Source of the DNA: an uncultured Methanomassiliicoccaceae archaeon
Lineage (GTDB): Archaea; Thermoplasmatota; Thermoplasmata; Methanomassiliicoccales; Methanomethylophilaceae
NCBI GenBank assembly: GCA_905187815.1
Contig: CAJJJM010000002.1
Coordinates: 1 to 64,000 of the forward strand
Direction: 5' to 3'
DNA: 64,000 nt
Below the pieces are notes generated by a model. It did not search any database. It was not told where the DNA came from and saw nothing but the letters and a program-made list of their open reading frames with translations. The position numbers and the translations under genes are program-made. This document shows positions 1 through 8,800 of this stretch, piece by piece. Within the stretch, counting starts at the first letter, position 1. Every line of letters begins with the position of its first letter.

Positions 1-636
1 CGCATGGGCGCGGCCTGCGCCACGGATACCGAGCTGTACCGCGCCTTCGACATGACCTACGACTACGACATCTGGCCCTTCTACGAGGGCTTCCTGAAGG
101 GTGAGCTGTCCCTGCGCGCCTACACGGATATCCTGAACTATCAGGAGCTGACGTACCCCACCGGCTACATCAAGGCCCGGTGTCTGGAGAACCACGACAC
201 CCGCCGCGCCGCCTCGTGGCTCACCAGTGACAGCCAATTGTACCACTGGCTGGGCTTCCTGTACTTCCAGCGGGGCGCCGCCATGCTGTACAGCGGCATG
301 GAGTACGCCCCCCAAAAGCAGGTGGGGCTGTTCGACGCCGACGACAATTACGGCGACATGCGGCTGGACGTCCAGCTGTACCTCACCGCCTGCAAGGCCA
401 TGAAGCAGACGCTGCCCCTGGGCGGCGGCTTCTGGTGGGAGCCGCTGAACGACAGCGCAGTACTGGGACACTACGACGGGCCGGAGGGCCGGGTGCTGGG
501 CGTGTTCGATCTGCGGGGTCAGGGCGGCGAGGTGCCCGTGGACCTGCCGGACGGCGTGTATCAGAACCGTCTGGGCGGCGAGGTCTCCGTCCGGAACGGC
601 CGCCTGACGCTGGGCCAGCGGCCTGTGGTCATCTGA
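1..636 (+). CDS. GH13 alpha-amylase-family glycosidase, 3' fragment (bacterial)
   Basis: The frame is open at the left edge, so only the C-terminal ~211 residues are present. The string LENHDT (about residues 61-66 counting from the ATG at 4) matches conserved region IV of GH13 alpha-amylases, whose Asp stabilises the transition state. It is followed by an aromatic-rich end of the TIM barrel and a beta-rich C-terminal domain. Such enzymes hydrolyse alpha-glucans. The typical Shine-Dalgarno and rho-independent terminator just downstream, and a bacterial-type PFOR next, indicate a bacterial (probably gut Clostridia) origin, unlike the rest of the window. The exact substrate (amylase, neopullulanase or other GH13) cannot be told from this part. 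Confidence 0.75.
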   Translation, partial: RMGAACATDTELYRAFDMTYDYDIWPFYEGFLKGELSLRAYTDILNYQELTYPTGYIKARCLENHDTRRAASWLTSDSQLYHWLGFLYFQRGAAMLYSGMEYAPQKQVGLFDADDNYGDMRLDVQLYLTACKAMKQTLPLGGGFWWEPLNDSAVLGHYDGPEGRVLGVFDLRGQGGEVPVDLPDGVYQNRLGGEVSVRNGRLTLGQRPVVI

Positions 637-671
637 TGCCATTTCCTTCCATTGTCTTTTTACACAAAGGA

Positions 672-709
672 AAAAGAGATTCTGTGACGGATGTCACAGA
701 ATCTCTTTT
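672..709 (+). terminator. Rho-independent terminator after the amylase
   Basis: A perfect 17-bp inverted repeat (arms 672-688 and 693-709, 4-nt loop GGAT) begins with an A run and ends with TTTT. It lies 35 nt after the amylase stop. The A-run/T-run flanks make it potentially bidirectional. This is a bacterial feature and supports a non-archaeal origin for the first kilobase. Confidence 0.85.
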
Positions 710-820
710 CTTCATTGACCTGACCTTTTTGAAATGCTATACTTCTTAACATGTATATCTATGCCCTTTTCCGCGTTGGGAGCGGGGGAGGACAGCGAGA
801 AAAAGAGGAGGAAAGAACCT

Positions 821-1060
821 ATGAGCAAGCTCATGAAGATCTGCGACGGCAACGAAGCGGCGGCATATGTCGCCTATGCGTTCTCCGAGGTCGCGGCCAT
901 CTATCCCATCACGCCGTCCAGCCCCATGGCCGAGCATGCCGACGCATGGTCCGCCAAGGGAAAGAAGAACATCTTCGGCCAGCCCGTACGTCTGGTGGAG
1001 ATGCAGTCCGAGGCCGGCGCCTGCGGCGCCTGTCACGGTGCGCTGGAGGCCGGCGCGCTG
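821..1060 (+). CDS. nifJ: Pyruvate:ferredoxin oxidoreductase, N-terminal fragment (bacterial), fused to MCM
   Basis: The ATG at 821 sits behind a strong Shine-Dalgarno (AGGAGG, about 806-812). The first ~80 residues follow the bacterial single-chain PFOR N-terminus: a DGNEAAA start, an IYPITPSSPMAEHAD stretch that belongs to the pyruvate-binding domain I, and MQSEAGA around residues 61-67. PFOR oxidatively decarboxylates pyruvate to acetyl-CoA and reduces ferredoxin; the full protein is about 1170 residues. Here the similarity stops after LEAGAL and the same frame continues as MCM helicase to 1996. I treat the fusion as an assembly join and this entry as the 5' fragment only. The frame also extends upstream to 734, but the Shine-Dalgarno supports 821. 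Confidence 0.8.
1043..1060. other. Chimeric junction between bacterial and archaeal DNA
   Basis: These 18 bases encode LEAGAL. The string suits both parents: PFOR has a [SL]xAGAL segment after MQSEAGAxGAxHG, and archaeal MCM has LEAGALVLAD just before its Walker B. The two unrelated proteins are therefore joined exactly where their coding sequences can coincide, which is typical of an assembler or template-switch join across short identity. Upstream features are bacterial (terminator, Shine-Dalgarno); downstream features are archaeal. Confidence 0.8.
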
Positions 1061-1996
1061 GTCCTGGCGGACAAGGGTCTGGCGTGCATCGACGAGCTCG
1101 ACAAGATGACGGACCAGGACCGTTCATCCCTGCACGAGGCGATGGAGTCCCAGAGGATATCTGTCGCCAAGGCCGGAATCACGGCGACCCTCCAGTGCAG
1201 ATGCTCCATGCTGGCTGCGGCCAACCCCAAGTACGGCAGGTTCGAGGAGGACTCCCCCATCGCGGACCAGATCGATCTGCCGCCCGCCCTGATGTCCCGT
1301 TTCGACCTGATCTTCGTCCTGACGGACAAGCCGGACAAGAAGAAGGACACCGCGATCACGGAGCACATCCTGAAGGCCCATCAGCGCGGCCAGGTCAGGA
1401 TGATCCCCGAGGGCACCCGCATCGACGGCGTGGACCCGAAGCAGATCCTGGAGAACACGGACAACATCCGTCCGGTGTACGATGTGGAGATCCTGAGGAA
1501 GTACGTCGCATACTCGAAGAGGATGACCCCAGTCATGACCGAGGAGGCCAAGAACATCATCGAGAAGAGCTATCTGAGGATCAGGACCATGGGCGGGGAC
1601 GGGTCCTCGGTCCCGATCACCGCCAGGCAGCTGGAGGCGTTCGTGCGTCTGTCCGAGGCATCGGCCAAGATGCGTCTCAGCTCGGTCGTCACGGATGTGG
1701 ACGCCAACCGTGCGGTCGACCTGGTGGAGGACTATCTCAGGAGGATCGCCGGCAGCGATGACGGCGGCTTCGACATCGACAAGATCGCCACGGGCATAAG
1801 CTCCAAGGACAGGAACAAGATGGATGTGATCAGGGAGATCATGAGGGACTTCGGAGGCGACGGGCTCTCCGAAGAGGAGTTCATACAGCACGGCGAGTCC
1901 CAGGGCATACCCGAGGCGGAGGTGCGCAGGGCCGTGAAGCAGCTTCACGACGCCGGCGAGTTCTACAAGGTCGGGAGCCTTTACAAGAGGGTGTGA
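1043..1996 (+). CDS. mcm: Replicative DNA helicase MCM, C-terminal fragment
   Basis: About 318 residues from the AAA+ half of archaeal MCM, the hexameric replicative helicase. In numbering from 821: Walker B CIDELDKM (89-96), the sensor-1 stretch LAAANPKYG with Asn135, the arginine-finger motif LMSRFD with Arg160, the lid helices, and a C-terminal winged helix (about residues 300-390). The OB-fold N-terminal domain, zinc site and Walker A are missing because the sequence is replaced by PFOR at the junction. In the true genome the gene should continue upstream to roughly 680-700 residues. A four-base gap separates its TGA from the DUF424 gene, so the two are likely co-transcribed. Confidence 0.9.
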   Translation: MEAGALVLADKGLACIDELDKMTDQDRSSLHEAMESQRISVAKAGITATLQCRCSMLAAANPKYGRFEEDSPIADQIDLPPALMSRFDLIFVLTDKPDKKKDTAITEHILKAHQRGQVRMIPEGTRIDGVDPKQILENTDNIRPVYDVEILRKYVAYSKRMTPVMTEEAKNIIEKSYLRIRTMGGDGSSVPITARQLEAFVRLSEASAKMRLSSVVTDVDANRAVDLVEDYLRRIAGSDDGGFDIDKIATGISSKDRNKMDVIREIMRDFGGDGLSEEEFIQHGESQGIPEAEVRRAVKQLHDAGEFYKVGSLYKRV

Positions 1997-2000
1997 TAGG

Positions 2001-2291
2001 ATGTTCGTCAGGATACACACGCACGGTAACGAGAGGATCCTCGCCGCTTGCGACGAGGACATCATAGGGATGACGTTCGAGGGCGGAGGCGCCAAGATCA
2101 GGGTTAGCGAGTCGTTCTACCGCGGCGAGTCCATATCGCCCGAGGCGTTCGTGGAGAGGATGAAGTCGGTCACGATCATGAACCTGGTCGGTGAGGAGGT
2201 CATCGCCCTCGCGATAGCGGAGGGGAAGGTCTCTCCGGACAACGTCATGGAGATCGGCGGCGTCAAGCACGCCCAGGTGGTGCTCCTTTGA
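2001..2291 (+). CDS. DUF424 family protein
   Basis: A 96-residue archaeal protein of the DUF424 family. Recognisable features are IMNLVGEEVIALA (about residues 58-70) and the C-terminal GGVKHAQVVLL. Its biochemical role is unknown. It starts four bases after the MCM stop and its TGA overlaps the TTG start of NMD3, so it sits in an information-processing operon. Genes of this family commonly lie next to translation or replication genes in archaea, which is context rather than proof of function. Confidence 0.8.
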   Translation: MFVRIHTHGNERILAACDEDIIGMTFEGGGAKIRVSESFYRGESISPEAFVERMKSVTIMNLVGEEVIALAIAEGKVSPDNVMEIGGVKHAQVVLL

Positions 2292-3316
2292 GCTTCTGCG
2301 TCAAGTGCGGCAAGGACTGCGAGGAGTCGATCGACGGCCTCTGCATCGACTGCTGGCTGGACGGGAGGAGGCTGACCTCGCTCCCCCATCACGTGGACCT
2401 GAAGGTCTGCACGAACTGCGGCGAGTACGAGTTCGGGGACAGGTGGCTCAAGAGGGACCGCATGGTCGCCGTCCAGGATGCGGCGGCCGACGCGCTGTCC
2501 GTGATAAGGGATGCCGTCCCGGTCTCCGTCTCCACAGAGGCGGTGGAGCAGGATCCATACGTCTACTCCGTGACGGTTCGCACGACGTGCGACGTGATGG
2601 GGTACGAGGCCGATGATGAGGAGACCACCATCGTCAGGATCAAGAACACCGTGTGCAAACGCTGCTCCAGACAGCTCGGCAGCTACTACGAGGCCATTCT
2701 GCAGATAAGGACGGGGTCCGGAAGGCTCTCGCCGGAGGACAGGGAGGAGACCCTCGCCATGGTGGAGAACTCTGTGGCTCGGCAGGCCGCGACGAACAGG
2801 TCCTTATTCATCACCAAGATGGAGATCGTCACCGGAGGTGTGGACGTGTACCTGTCGTCCATGTCGCTCGGCAAGAGCCTGGCCAGGGAGCTCGCCGATG
2901 CGTACTGCGCCGAGACAAAGGAGTCCCCGAAGCTGGTGGGGCAGACGACCGACGGTCAGGACATGTACAGGATCACGTATCTCGTGAGGCTGCCGGAGTA
3001 CCATGTCGGCGACGTCGTCCTGTTCCAGAGCCACTACTGCAAGCTCGTCAGGGTCAACGGGAACGGCGGAAGGGTCCTGGACCTCAACGACTTCCGCGAG
3101 AGGGCCGTCCGCAGGGCGGACATGTCCGGGATCAAGGTCTACGAGAGGGCGGAGGATCTGAAGGACGCCACCGTCGTCAGCAGGTCGGGGTCCGAGATCC
3201 AGGTGCTCCATCCCGACAACTACTCGACAGTCGACCTCAGGGTCCCGGAGGATGCGGACATCGGGGACACGGTCAAGGTCGTGGCCATCGACGACGTCCT
3301 GTACATGGTCCCCTGA
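2288..3316 (+). CDS. nmd3: NMD3 family ribosome-associated protein
   Basis: A 342-residue homologue of eukaryotic NMD3, the 60S subunit export adaptor; the archaeal protein is presumed to act in large-subunit maturation. The N-terminus is Cys-rich, with CxxC pairs at about C4/C7 and C18/C21, then VCTNC near residue 40 and CKRC near 122, forming zinc ribbons. The C-terminal half holds the beta-rich domain with VVLFQSHYCKLVRVNGNGG. The start is a TTG overlapping the preceding TGA (TTGA), which makes the Cys-rich MSFCVKCGKDC the N-terminus. No better start exists downstream without losing the first zinc ligands. Confidence 0.85.
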   Translation: MSFCVKCGKDCEESIDGLCIDCWLDGRRLTSLPHHVDLKVCTNCGEYEFGDRWLKRDRMVAVQDAAADALSVIRDAVPVSVSTEAVEQDPYVYSVTVRTTCDVMGYEADDEETTIVRIKNTVCKRCSRQLGSYYEAILQIRTGSGRLSPEDREETLAMVENSVARQAATNRSLFITKMEIVTGGVDVYLSSMSLGKSLARELADAYCAETKESPKLVGQTTDGQDMYRITYLVRLPEYHVGDVVLFQSHYCKLVRVNGNGGRVLDLNDFRERAVRRADMSGIKVYERAEDLKDATVVSRSGSEIQVLHPDNYSTVDLRVPEDADIGDTVKVVAIDDVLYMVP

Positions 3317-3366
3317 CGTCGCTGCCCGCAGTCGGTTCTTATATGGAGACCTCCTCTGGGACGACG

Positions 3367-4242
3367 ATGACCGTGATCAAGCTGTCCGAGCCGGTTGAGG
3401 ACGTTGTCGTCAACCTTCTTCGTCTTGCGAACACAAAGCTCCCCGCCGATGTCGGATGGGCCCTCGAGGCCGCCGCAGGATGGGAGACGAACGAGGTAGC
3501 GTACACCCAGCTCGGGGCGATCATGGAGAACGTCAAGAAAGCGGAGCATCTCGGGCTCCCGATGTGCCAGGACACGGGCATCCCCGTGTTCTATGTCAGG
3601 GGGAGGTTCGATTCCTCCATCGCCGAGGACATCTCCAGAGGTGTCGCCAGGGCCACGAGGGAGATCCCGTTGAGGCCCAACACGGTGGACCCCCTCACGA
3701 GGGAGAACCACGGCGACAACCTGGGTCCCGGGATGCCGATCATCCACTACATCCCCACCGACGACGATTTCACGGAGATAACCGTGCTCCCGAAGGGCGC
3801 CGGTTCAGAGAACATGACCCGTCTGGCGATGCTCAACCCGGCAGATGGGATCGAAGGAATCAGGAGGTTCGTCATAGACTCGGTCCTCGACGCCGGCGGA
3901 CGCCCCTGTCCCCCGTCGATAGTCGGCATAGGCATCGGCGGGACATCCGACAGGTGCGTCGAGATGGCCAAGGAGGCGCTCCTGACCCCACTCGACGAAG
4001 AGAACCCCGATCCCGCCCTCAGGAAGCTGGAGGAGGACCTTTTCGTCGCGCTCAACGGCTCCGGTCTGGGGCCGATGGGTCTCGGAGGGGTGACGACGGT
4101 GCTCGGCGTGAAGGTCCGGAAGTGCTCATGCCACACCGCGAGCCTCCCGGTCGCAGTCAACATCGGATGCTGGGCGACCCGCCGCGCATCCGCCAGGATC
4201 ACCGACCACGGCGTCGACTACTCCCAGGGGGTGACCCTGTGA
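3367..4242 (+). CDS. Fumarate hydratase class I, alpha subunit (tartrate dehydratase family)
   Basis: A 291-residue alpha chain of the two-subunit, [4Fe-4S]-dependent fumarase/tartrate dehydratase family, which interconverts fumarate and malate. Cluster-ligand candidates are the Cys in LPMCQDTGIP (C67), KCSCHTA and NIGCW near the C-terminus. The glycine-rich GIGIGGTSDRC and NGSGLGPMGLGG segments are characteristic. A TATA-like sequence (TTCTTATAT, about 3336-3344) lies 25-30 nt before the ATG at 3367, which favours this leaderless start over the in-frame ATG at 3343. The stop overlaps the GTG of the beta subunit. L(+)-tartrate dehydratase activity cannot be excluded from sequence alone. Confidence 0.85.
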   Translation: MTVIKLSEPVEDVVVNLLRLANTKLPADVGWALEAAAGWETNEVAYTQLGAIMENVKKAEHLGLPMCQDTGIPVFYVRGRFDSSIAEDISRGVARATREIPLRPNTVDPLTRENHGDNLGPGMPIIHYIPTDDDFTEITVLPKGAGSENMTRLAMLNPADGIEGIRRFVIDSVLDAGGRPCPPSIVGIGIGGTSDRCVEMAKEALLTPLDEENPDPALRKLEEDLFVALNGSGLGPMGLGGVTTVLGVKVRKCSCHTASLPVAVNIGCWATRRASARITDHGVDYSQGVTL

Positions 4243-4808
4243 GGACTCTCAGGACGCCCCTGAGCGAGGAGGACGTCAGGTCCTTGAAGCTGGGGGAGAC
4301 GGTCTATCTGTCCGGACCCGTCATCACCGGCCGCGACGAGATGCACATCCGTGCGCTGGAGTACGCCGAGGAGGGCAGGGATGTGCCCGAGTGTCTGAAC
4401 GGCGCCGTCATCTTCCACTGCGGTCCGATCATGAGGCAGCGCGACGACGGCTCCTGGTCGGTGGTCGCCGCCGGTCCGACGACATCCGCCAGGATGAACA
4501 AGCTCGAACCCGAGATGATCCCCACGTACAACATCCGCGCCATCATCGGCAAGGGCGGTATGTCCCGCGAGACGGCAGAGGCCATGAGGGATTACGGATG
4601 TGTCTATCTCGCCGCGACAGGCGGAGCAGCAGTGTCGCTCGCCGAAGGGCTGGACAGGTGCGTCGGCTGCGAATGGGGCGACCTGGGCATGGCAGAGGCC
4701 ATGTGGATGTTCGAGGCCAAGAGGCTAGGGCCGCTCATCGTCGCCATCGATGCGAACGGGGAGAGCCTGTACGACAGGGTCAACTCGTCGCTCGTCAGGG
4801 ACGCTTGA
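4239..4808 (+). CDS. Fumarate hydratase class I, beta subunit
   Basis: A 189-residue beta chain that completes the fumarase heterodimer with the preceding gene. The segment LNGAVIFHCGPI and the glycine-rich IIGKGGMS are typical, as is the C-terminal CEWGDLGMAEAMW. The GTG start at 4239 overlaps the alpha-subunit stop (GTGA), indicating translational coupling and stoichiometric synthesis. In this lineage fumarase probably works in an incomplete, biosynthetic TCA branch. The gene runs convergently into the next one and overlaps its 3' end by 14 bases. Confidence 0.85.
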   Translation: MRTLRTPLSEEDVRSLKLGETVYLSGPVITGRDEMHIRALEYAEEGRDVPECLNGAVIFHCGPIMRQRDDGSWSVVAAGPTTSARMNKLEPEMIPTYNIRAIIGKGGMSRETAEAMRDYGCVYLAATGGAAVSLAEGLDRCVGCEWGDLGMAEAMWMFEAKRLGPLIVAIDANGESLYDRVNSSLVRDA

Positions 4809-5712
4809 CATCATCCTCTTCCTGTTCGGTGAGAGATTCCAGGTCGTTGATGAATATCGGGTCCCTGTCGCCCTTCCTGGTCCTCAGGTGTATCATCACG
4901 GCCACGAGGAGCATCGCCGCGAATATCGCCGCCGCGATGATCATGGTGGCATGGGCCGCGTCTATGTTGGCGAACACGACGCTGGTGTTCTGCACAAGGA
5001 CCACCGTGTAGGGCGTGTTCTGCCCGGACTCCACCTGGATCGATTCGGAGGTCTGGAAGCCGTTGCACCTCACCGTGAGGATGTAGGATCCGTAGGGGCA
5101 CTCGATGATGAAGTAGCCGGAGTCGTTGGTCTGGGCGGAGTAGCTCTGCCCGTTCTCCGACATGATGGTCACCGTGGCCCCGGAGAGCTCGAAGGTCGTC
5201 CCGTCATGGTCGCCGAAAACCACCCCGTATACGCTGCCGGTCGTGATGACCATGACGATGGCATGGAGGCTGTCCGCGGTCTCGGTGAGGGCGTACTTGC
5301 CCTCGGCGTCTATCATGTCGGAGGACATCTCGAAGCTCACCATGTTCTCCCCGTCCATGTTCATGCTGTCGGGGAGCGCCCTAACGGTGTATCCGGGGTA
5401 GTCGAACTTCAGGAAGTAGGATTGGTCGCTGGAGTACTGGAATGTGAACTCGAAGCGCCCGGTCCCGTCGGTGCTGCAGGAATCTATCGTGACCCTGTCG
5501 GACCCGCTGCCGCTGTAAAGGGTGACGACCACCGATTCCAGGGGCGTGTTCTCCTCCTGGTCCGACAGGTTCGTCACGTATCCGTACACTGTCCTCTCCT
5601 CCACCACGGGGTCGCTGTCCGCGGCGTCCGAGTGCTCAGAGAGGATCGGGATGGACAGGGCCATGATGACCATCAATGCAATCAGGGCCAGCGCCCTGCC
5701 GTTCCGCGACAT
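4795..5712 (-). CDS. Secreted, membrane-anchored protein with carboxypeptidase-regulatory-like domains
   Basis: A 305-residue protein. Residues 1-31 form a Sec signal peptide (basic start, hydrophobic LALIALMVIMALSIPIL, then SDA). Two beta-sandwich repeats of the CarbopepD_reg/SpaA type follow: VYGYVTN...GTGRFEFTFQ...FDYPGYTV, and VYGVVFGD...SGYFIIECPYGSYILTVRCNGF. A single transmembrane helix (IIAAAIFAAMLLVAVMI, about 257-273) and a charged cytoplasmic tail end the protein. It is probably a cell-surface protein with its Ig-like domains outside. A TATA box on the minus strand (about 5734-5744) is 25 nt upstream of the ATG at 5712, supporting a leaderless start. Specific ligand unknown. Confidence 0.7.
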   Translation of the reverse strand: MSRNGRALALIALMVIMALSIPILSEHSDAADSDPVVEERTVYGYVTNLSDQEENTPLESVVVTLYSGSGSDRVTIDSCSTDGTGRFEFTFQYSSDQSYFLKFDYPGYTVRALPDSMNMDGENMVSFEMSSDMIDAEGKYALTETADSLHAIVMVITTGSVYGVVFGDHDGTTFELSGATVTIMSENGQSYSAQTNDSGYFIIECPYGSYILTVRCNGFQTSESIQVESGQNTPYTVVLVQNTSVVFANIDAAHATMIIAAAIFAAMLLVAVMIHLRTRKGDRDPIFINDLESLTEQEEDDVKRP

Positions 5713-5839
5713 GATTCCCGAATCCGGGACTGTCCTTATAATATCTGGTGGAGGAAGCTCGGAGGATGCGCCCTCCGCAGAAGGATGCCGTTCCGCGTAA
5801 CGCTTAAATCGGACCCGTTCATGAGGTTTCCGTCTAGTG

Positions 5840-8800
5840 ATGGCCATGCTGGAGAGAGTGGATAAGACATACACCAAGGACGAGGTCATGGGTCTGATGG
5901 AACCTCTCATCTCGACCTGGTTCAATGAGCGGTTCGACGACCTGACCATCCCCCAGGCCAAGGCGATCCCGGTCATACACCAGAGGCGCAACGTCCTGGT
6001 CTCATCCCCCACCGGTTCCGGGAAGACGCTCACAGCATTCACCAGCATCATCAACGAGCTCACACGCTACTCCAGGGAGGGGACCCTGGAGGAGAGGGTC
6101 TACTGCATCTACGTCTCTCCGCTCAAGGCCCTCGCCAACGATGTGAACCGCAACCTCAACACCCCGCTTGCCGAGATGAGGGAGGTCGCGGCCGCCCACG
6201 GCATGGACGTCCCCGACATCAGGGTCGCGGTGCGCTCCGGGGACACGCCGCAGAACGAGAGGCAGAGGATGGTCAAGCACCCTCCGCACATACTCATCAC
6301 CACCCCGGAGAGCCTGGCGCTCATCCTCGCCGCCCCGAAGTTCAAGGAGGCGTTCAAGAAGGTCGAGTGGGTGATCCTGGACGAGATCCACGACATCTGT
6401 GATTCGAAGAGGGGCGCGTTCCTCTCGCTCACCCTCGAGAGGCTGAGGCACCACTGCGAGACGGATTTCGTGAGGATCGGTCTCTCCGCCACCCTCGCTC
6501 CCATCGAGGCGATCGCGGGATACCTGGTCGGATGCGAGCCGAACGGCGACGTCCGCGATGTCGTGCTGATAGAGTCCGGTTCAAAGAAGCAGCTGGATCT
6601 GAAGGTCATATGCCCAACCGACGACATGACCACCCTTTCGTCGGACATCGTCAACTCGATGATGTACGACACCCTGAAGGACCTGATAGACCAGCATGAG
6701 ACCACACTGGTCTTCACCAACACCAGGTCCGGTGCCGAGAGCGTCGTTTACAAGCTCAAGGAGCGTGGGCTCGACAACATCGAGGTCCACCACAGCTCCC
6801 TGGGGAAGGAGATAAGGCTCGACGTGGAGGAGCGCCTCAAGCGCGGTGAGATCAAGTGCGTTGTGTCGTCGACGTCCCTCGAGCTCGGGATCGATATAGG
6901 GTCGGTCGACCTCGTCTGCCAGATCGGGTCCCCGAAATCGGTGGCGAAAGGGCTCCAGAGGATCGGGAGGAGCGGTCACAGCTTCGGCAAGGTGGCGAAG
7001 GGGAGGCTGCTGGTATTCGACCCGGACGACCTGGTGGAGTGTGCCGTCATGTGCCGCGCAGCGCACCGTGGCGACATCGACAGGGTGGGCATCCCCGAGA
7101 ACTGTCTGGATGTCCTCTCGCAGACGGTGGTGGGGATGAGCCTCGACAGCAGATGGGACGTGAAGGAGGCGTACGACCTGGTAAGGGGGTCATACTGCTA
7201 CCGCAACCTCTCCGAGGAGAGCTTCCTGGACGTCCTCAGGTACCTGGGCAGCAAGGACGACTTCGAGGGTGTGTACTCGAAGATCTGGTACGACGAGGGG
7301 GACGGGCAGTTCGGGAAGAAGAAGGGTTCCCGCATGATCTACTTCATGAACATCGGGACCATCCCGGAGGAGGCGAACTACCGTGTGGTCACGAACCACG
7401 GTTCCACCGCGGGAGAGCTGTCCGAGAAGTTCGTGGAGAGGCTGTCGCCCAGGGACGTCTTCGTCCTGGGAGGGAGGTCGTTCGAGTTCGTCCGTTCCAA
7501 GGGCATGACCGCGTACGTCAAGGAGGCCAACGGCAGGAAGCCTACGGTCCCGTCTTGGGCGGGCGAGATGCTGCCCAGGAGCTTCGACCTGTCGATGGAC
7601 ATCGCGGAGTTCAGGAAGGAGATGGCCACCAGGATATCGGAACCCGATGCCCAGGCGATCTCCGAGCTCGTCAGCGACTTCGATGTGGACGAGGGGTCCG
7701 CCAGGAGCATACTGTCATATTTCAGGGAGCAGGACGCCGTCGCCGGGTTCATCCCGGACTGCGACCGCCTCGCCGTCGAGGAGTACATCGACCCATCCGG
7801 GAACCAGAAGCTGGTGTTCCACTTCCCGTTCGGCCGCAGGGTGAACGACGCCCTCTCCAGGGCATACGCCTACAGGATGACCGCGATGATCGGGGCGAAC
7901 GTATCGGTCACGATATCCGACGACAGCTTCATGCTCGGATGTCCCAGGAAGTTCGACATGTCCCTGATCCCGGGGCTCATCCGCGGGTCCGAACTGGACC
8001 AGGTTCTCCGCAAGTCCATCAAGGACTCGGAGATATTCAAACTCAGATTCAGGCACACGGCCGCCCGCAGCTTCATGATCCTCAGGAACTACATGGGCAG
8101 GCCAATATCGGTCAACAGGCAGCAGGTCCGCTCATCGTACCTCCTGGAGATGCTGGGCGACATGGAGAGGGTGCCGGTCATCGAGGAGACCTACCGTGAG
8201 GTCCTCGAGGACGACATGGACATCAAGAACGCGAGGCTGGTCCTGGACATGATCGACTCGGGGCGGATGGCCGTGGAGCTCATCCACTACACAGGCACCC
8301 CGTCGCCGTTCGCGCACTCCGCCATCCTGTCCGGGTTCTCGGACATCGTCCTGATGGAGGACAGGTCCGCGCTCCTGAGGGAGCTGCACAGGAAGGTCCT
8401 CTACAGGGCGTTGGGCGATTCCGTGAGCGAGTTCGAGTTCACGGAGGACCAGGTCATCCCGTATTTCGCACAGAAGCCGCCAAGGGTCATGTCCAAGGGG
8501 GACATCCCCAAGCTGCTGTCCGTCACAGGCCCCCTCCAGGCGATGCGCGAGAGGGGCAGGAACATCTACGCCTACACCGACGAGGACAAGAAGACCGTCG
8601 ACGGGTGGGTGAGGGAGCTCATCAGGGACGGCACCATCGGGACGGTGTTCCTGGACGAGCCGCACATCATGGTCTCGGAGGAGATCCCGTACTATGCCGC
8701 CGCGACCCGCAGGGAGAGGGAGCTGACCGATGTAGACAGGGCCGTCTACGAGAGGGTCACGGGCGACACGCCGCTGAGTGAGATCTCCGCGGACCTGGAG

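Noticed and set aside
821..1996. A genuine PFOR-MCM fusion protein
   Set aside because: It would unite an incomplete PFOR start with an MCM lacking its OB domain and Walker A, across a bacterial/archaeal composition break at a coincident coding string. An assembly join explains it better.
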